NCBI RefSeq assembly: GCF_022179685.1
Contig: NZ_BPRB01000078.1
Coordinates: 1-37,785 of the forward strand
Direction: 5' to 3'
DNA from: Methylobacterium trifolii
GTDB taxonomy: Bacteria; Pseudomonadota; Alphaproteobacteria; Rhizobiales; Beijerinckiaceae
Length of the DNA: 37,785 nt
Both the position numbers and the translations under genes were made by a program. Positions 35,264 to 37,785 of the stretch are shown piece by piece; position 1 is the stretch's first letter, and every line of letters starts with the position of its first letter. The notes under the pieces are model-generated. The model was not told the origin of the DNA, searched no databases, and worked only from the letters and a program-made list of their open reading frames with translations.

Positions 35264-35292
35264 TTTCTACACGCCGCGATGCATTCGGCCAA
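35264..35292 (-). promoter_or_regulatory. Likely glyA promoter
   Basis: On the minus strand TTGGCC, a 17-base spacer and TAGAAA, about 77 bases before the glyA start. The spacing and both elements fit the housekeeping sigma factor of alphaproteobacteria. Confidence 0.45.
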
Positions 35293-35616
35293 GCACAGTC
35301 GATTTTGTCTTGGCGTTCAGAAAAATTGACGCGGCCGGGTGCGGGTATGGGAAGAAGCCGCCACGCGCCTGTCCGGAAGGGGGCGGCGTTTGATCCGCAT
35401 GCACGAAGCACCGGTTCAAAAAAGGAACGACGCCGCCTAGGCTTCGGTATTGACCCGGACGTTCCGATCATCGAGATTCATGTGAGTTGATTTATAGAGT
35501 TTGGATCGAAGAGTTATACCAGGCTTTTGAATTTTTTATCCTTAAGATGACAATCAATTAAGAAATTGAAGATGTGAATGGATGCTTACGCGCTCTGTAA
35601 TCAGCCGATCCCTTCG
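35293..35616. other. Gene-free stretch with an AT-rich block
   Basis: No gene is visible between the glyA promoter and 35617. Positions about 35480-35600 are strikingly AT-rich (tracts such as GAATTTTTTATCCTTAAG) against a GC-rich background. This suggests either a promoter or curvature region for the gene at 35617, or foreign DNA. Confidence 0.6.
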
Positions 35617-36030
35617 ATGGCAGAATGGCAGGATTCCATTGACGGATTAAGCTTCGGCTTGACGCTTCGTCCGAGCCGAAGCATCGCGGACCTGAGCAGG
35701 TACTTGCCCGAGGACTGGCGCGACCACGAGGCCGGGTTCTAATGCGCACCGTTCCCAGCAAACGAACTCGGCGAGACGAGCTATGAGGAGATCGATTTCC
35801 GCCGTCCCTGGTCTCATGTCTATGCGTTCCATTACGGGACCCTGGCCGCCTGTATTGGCGCCTGGATCGCGCTGGCTGCCTGCGCCAAGCTGACGCGCGG
35901 CATGGCATACGATCCCCAGCAAGGGTTATCGCTCACGGCCGATGAGGCGGTACGCCATGCCAGGGACGGAGCGGCCAGCTTCGACCGCATCGCGGCACAC
36001 CTGAAGGGCTTGGCCGGCGAACCACATCGA
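35617..36030 (+). pseudogene. Unidentified membrane protein gene with one in-frame stop
   Basis: One reading frame from the ATG at 35617 gives SIDGLSFGLTLRPSRSIADL and SRYLPEDWRDHEAGF, then a TAA at 35740. It goes on in the same frame as ETSYEEIDFRRPWSHVYAFH, YGTLAACIGAWIALAACAKL, TRGMAYDPQQGLSLTADEAV and RHARDGAASFDRIAAHLKGL. The second half has one clear transmembrane helix. Protein-like composition on both sides of the stop indicates a once-continuous gene. After about 36030 the frame runs into the cupin gene on the other strand and no longer looks like protein, so the 3' end may be lost. The family is not recognised. An alternative is two short genes, but no start with a ribosome site follows the stop closely. 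Confidence 0.55.
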
Positions 36031-36042
36031 GGCGCGTGCCCT

Positions 36043-36354
36043 TCAGACCGAGAGGTTGGTCTCGACCAGGACGGTCTCGGTCTCGAACTCGGCCGCGTGC
36101 CAGGCCTCGGCGGGGAAATGGAACACGCTGCCCGCCGCGAACGGGGCGCGGCCCTGCTCGGTCTCCAGCGTGCCGGAGCCGGAGATCACCTGCACGAACT
36201 GCTCGTGCGCGTGGCTGTGGCGCGGCGCCGAGGTGCCGGCGGGCACGACGATCCGTACGAGGTTCGCAGCCCCGCCCGCGATCGTGCGCTTGGCGACCCC
36301 GTTCGCGGCCACGCTCTCGCTGCACGCGTCCCAGGCGAGCAGGTGTCTCGTCAT
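36043..36354 (-). CDS. Small cupin-domain protein
   Basis: A 103-residue single-domain cupin. Motif 1 is PRHSHAHEQFVQVISGSGTL with metal ligands His46, His48/His50 and Glu51 or Gln52, and motif 2 is GSVFHFPAEAWHAAEFE with His86. It probably binds a divalent metal. Such small cupins may be sensors, isomerases or dioxygenase-like, and the role cannot be told from sequence. The ATG at 36354 is well placed. It lies convergent to the broken membrane gene and downstream of the secreted protein at 36450-37625, with the same orientation as the latter. Confidence 0.85.
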   Translation of the reverse strand: MTRHLLAWDACSESVAANGVAKRTIAGGAANLVRIVVPAGTSAPRHSHAHEQFVQVISGSGTLETEQGRAPFAAGSVFHFPAEAWHAAEFETETVLVETNLSV

Positions 36355-36449
36355 GATTGGTATCCATGGATCGATGGGCCGATGGCGCAGGAGATGCGGC
36401 AGGGATTGCGCCGGTCAACCCACGATTCCGCGTCCTCCGAGGCCGCCGG

Positions 36450-37625
36450 TCACGGCCAGACCTTGATCGCCACCGGGCGCCGGACGAGGTCGCGGTCGGA
36501 GGTGATGCTGCAGCCCTCCGTGCGCAGCGTCGCGTAGGTCAGGATTGCGGCATCGCCCGCATCGTCGAAATTGCGGCCGAGGGCTGCCGGATCGAGCAGG
36601 GAGGGATAGGCGATCAGCCCCTGGGGCGCGGCGCAAGGGTCGTCGTAGAGAGTCGGGCCGGCGAGCAGCAGCCGCGGCCTGTCCCAGACGAGGAGATCGC
36701 GCGAGGTCGACCAGTAGAAGCCCGATTGCGGGAACGCGCCGCCGGCCTTGGCCATGAACACGGCGATGAAGGCCCCGCTCCCCCGGTGCCGCACCACCGC
36801 GCCGACCGGGGTGGGGAAGGGCGCCACCGGCTTGCAGGTGTCGGGCAGCTTGACTTGCGTCCGGTACGGATCGGGGAAGGCGGCGGTGAAGCCGGTGCCG
36901 GTCCAGGCGCGCCAGCTCGCCGGGTCCGAGGGCTTGTCGCTGCGAAACAGGCAGACCCCGGCCTCCTGGTCGCTCCCCGGCCGGTCCCAGCCGGTGGTCG
37001 AGGCCAGGACATAGCGCCAGCGCCCGTCGGCGACGATGTTGGAGGGGTTGAAGAAGCCCCGGTGCCGGCCCTGCTCCACCTCCTGCCGGAAGGGCGCCCC
37101 GGCCACCACCGCCGGCGGGTTCGTCCGCAGGAAGCTGCGCCCACCATCCGTCGAGGCGGCGGCAGTGAGCGTATTGTACCAGCACTCCATGTAGACCGTC
37201 GAGCGGCAGCGGCCCGGATGCTCGTTGGCCTGGTACTCGTGGTGCAGCAGCGCCGCCACCGCCTTGCCGTCCTCCGTCCAGGTCGCGGTGATCCAGGAGC
37301 GATCGTCGTAGAGCGCCGGGTCGGACTTTTCCCCTGAATCGAGCACGATTCCGCAATCGAGCTTGAGGTGGTCGAGGTCCGGGCCGCGCAACGCCCGGTT
37401 GCGGTAATGCATCCCGAAGACGGCGACCGCGCCCGAGGCGTCCCGAAACGCGCGGGCCGAGGCGTCGGGCACGTCGGCCCCGTCGCAGGCGTCGCGCCCG
37501 GCCTTGAACACCAGCGTCGGCGGCCCGACGAGCGTCAGGCTCGACAGGGGCGGCTCGGGGGCGGCCAGCGCCGGCAGGCTCAGCCCGAAGACGAGAAGGA
37601 GGGGAAGGGTACAGTGGAGCGGCAT
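36450..37625 (-). CDS. Secreted beta-propeller-like protein (glycosidase/sialidase-like)
   Basis: A 391-residue exported protein. The ATG at 37625 begins MPLHCTLPLLLVFGLSLPAL, a signal peptide cleaved after ALAA; the frame is open to 37754 but those residues are not signal-like. The mature protein is rich in Trp, Gly and Asp with repeated beta segments: DRSWITATWTEDGKAVAALL, FFNPSNIVADGRWRYVLAS, CLFRSDKPSDPASWRAWTGT and SGFYWSTSRDLLVWDRPRLL. One Asp-box (STDGGRSF), as in sialidases, is present. Several cysteines may form disulphides. The pattern suits a five- or six-bladed propeller as in glycoside hydrolases, but I see no certain catalytic triad. It may hydrolyse or only bind a glycan. Confidence 0.75.
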   Translation of the reverse strand: MPLHCTLPLLLVFGLSLPALAAPEPPLSSLTLVGPPTLVFKAGRDACDGADVPDASARAFRDASGAVAVFGMHYRNRALRGPDLDHLKLDCGIVLDSGEKSDPALYDDRSWITATWTEDGKAVAALLHHEYQANEHPGRCRSTVYMECWYNTLTAAASTDGGRSFLRTNPPAVVAGAPFRQEVEQGRHRGFFNPSNIVADGRWRYVLASTTGWDRPGSDQEAGVCLFRSDKPSDPASWRAWTGTGFTAAFPDPYRTQVKLPDTCKPVAPFPTPVGAVVRHRGSGAFIAVFMAKAGGAFPQSGFYWSTSRDLLVWDRPRLLLAGPTLYDDPCAAPQGLIAYPSLLDPAALGRNFDDAGDAAILTYATLRTEGCSITSDRDLVRRPVAIKVWP

Positions 37626-37752
37626 CGGACGACCGGCGGGTGCGTCCGGGCCGCGCCTGGACAAACAGGGCGAGATTCTGTTGAGAACCGTTACAGAGTG
37701 CTTTCCCGGCCCTGCCGGGCGAGGCGCCGCTCCACAGGCACGAAAGCCGTCC

Positions 37753-37785
37753 ATGCTGATCCTGATCCTCGGCCTCGTCCTGTTC
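37753..37785 (+). CDS. Start of a membrane protein gene, cut by the window end
   Basis: Only 11 codons are present: MLILILGLVLF. This hydrophobic start resembles NnrU-family membrane proteins, which begin very similarly, but the assignment rests on few residues. It is divergent from the secreted protein gene. Confidence 0.4.
   Translation, partial: MLILILGLVLF

Overview
This window looks like a chromosomal contig of a GC-rich alphaproteobacterium of the Methylobacterium/Methylorubrum type (Hyphomicrobiales). The pointers are a 434-residue serine hydroxymethyltransferase typical of serine-cycle methylotrophs, an alphaproteobacterial ubiquinol-cytochrome c chaperone next to DUF177, the gene order plsX-fabH-ihfA-merR, an HWE-family histidine kinase, a potassium-independent proton pyrophosphatase and a cobalamin-binding AerR/PpaA-like regulator. 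The genus is an inference from gene content. I see no tRNA, rRNA or CRISPR array.

Layout. Positions 1-3385 hold thiL, whose first ~22 codons lie inverted at the extreme left end, and hppA with a strong terminator. Positions 3520-7385 are a decaying accessory block, all leftward: an RND pump gene reduced to a remnant, its membrane-fusion partner with one frameshift, an intact TetR regulator and SMR exporter, a GNAT acetyltransferase with a one-base frameshift near its 3' end, and a Rossmann-fold remnant. Positions 7370-12497 form what looks like one regulon. A LysR regulator is divergent from azoR and an LLM flavin oxidoreductase, followed by a 3' remnant of a glutathionyl-hydroquinone reductase and a yceI-cytochrome b561-yceI operon. 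Three copies of the same ~30-bp operator-like motif lie in the lysR/azoR gap and upstream of the first yceI. Positions 12655-15172 hold two insertion-sequence remnants (IS1182-like and IS3-like) around a B12-binding regulator and an unidentified gene fragment.

From 15467 the window is mostly conserved chromosome: an old yellow enzyme alkene reductase, a GAF-PAS-PAS-HWE kinase, a HAD hydrolase, and bamE divergent from the ubiquinol-cytochrome c chaperone/DUF177 pair. These are followed by plsX-fabH-ihfA-merR, two small proteins of unknown function, the prkA-yeaH-spoVR stress operon, a hotdog thioesterase, and a leftward glyA-nrdR-ribD-ribE block. The right end has a conserved-looking membrane protein gene with one in-frame stop, preceded by an AT-rich tract, then a cupin, a secreted beta-propeller-like protein, and the first 11 codons of a rightward membrane protein.

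The most interesting point is the predicted LysR regulon. It would link azoreductase/quinone reductase, an LLM oxidoreductase and periplasmic/membrane YceI-cytochrome b561 functions through identical operators, which suggests a quinone or electrophile stress response. No wholly new system is evident from the sequence alone.
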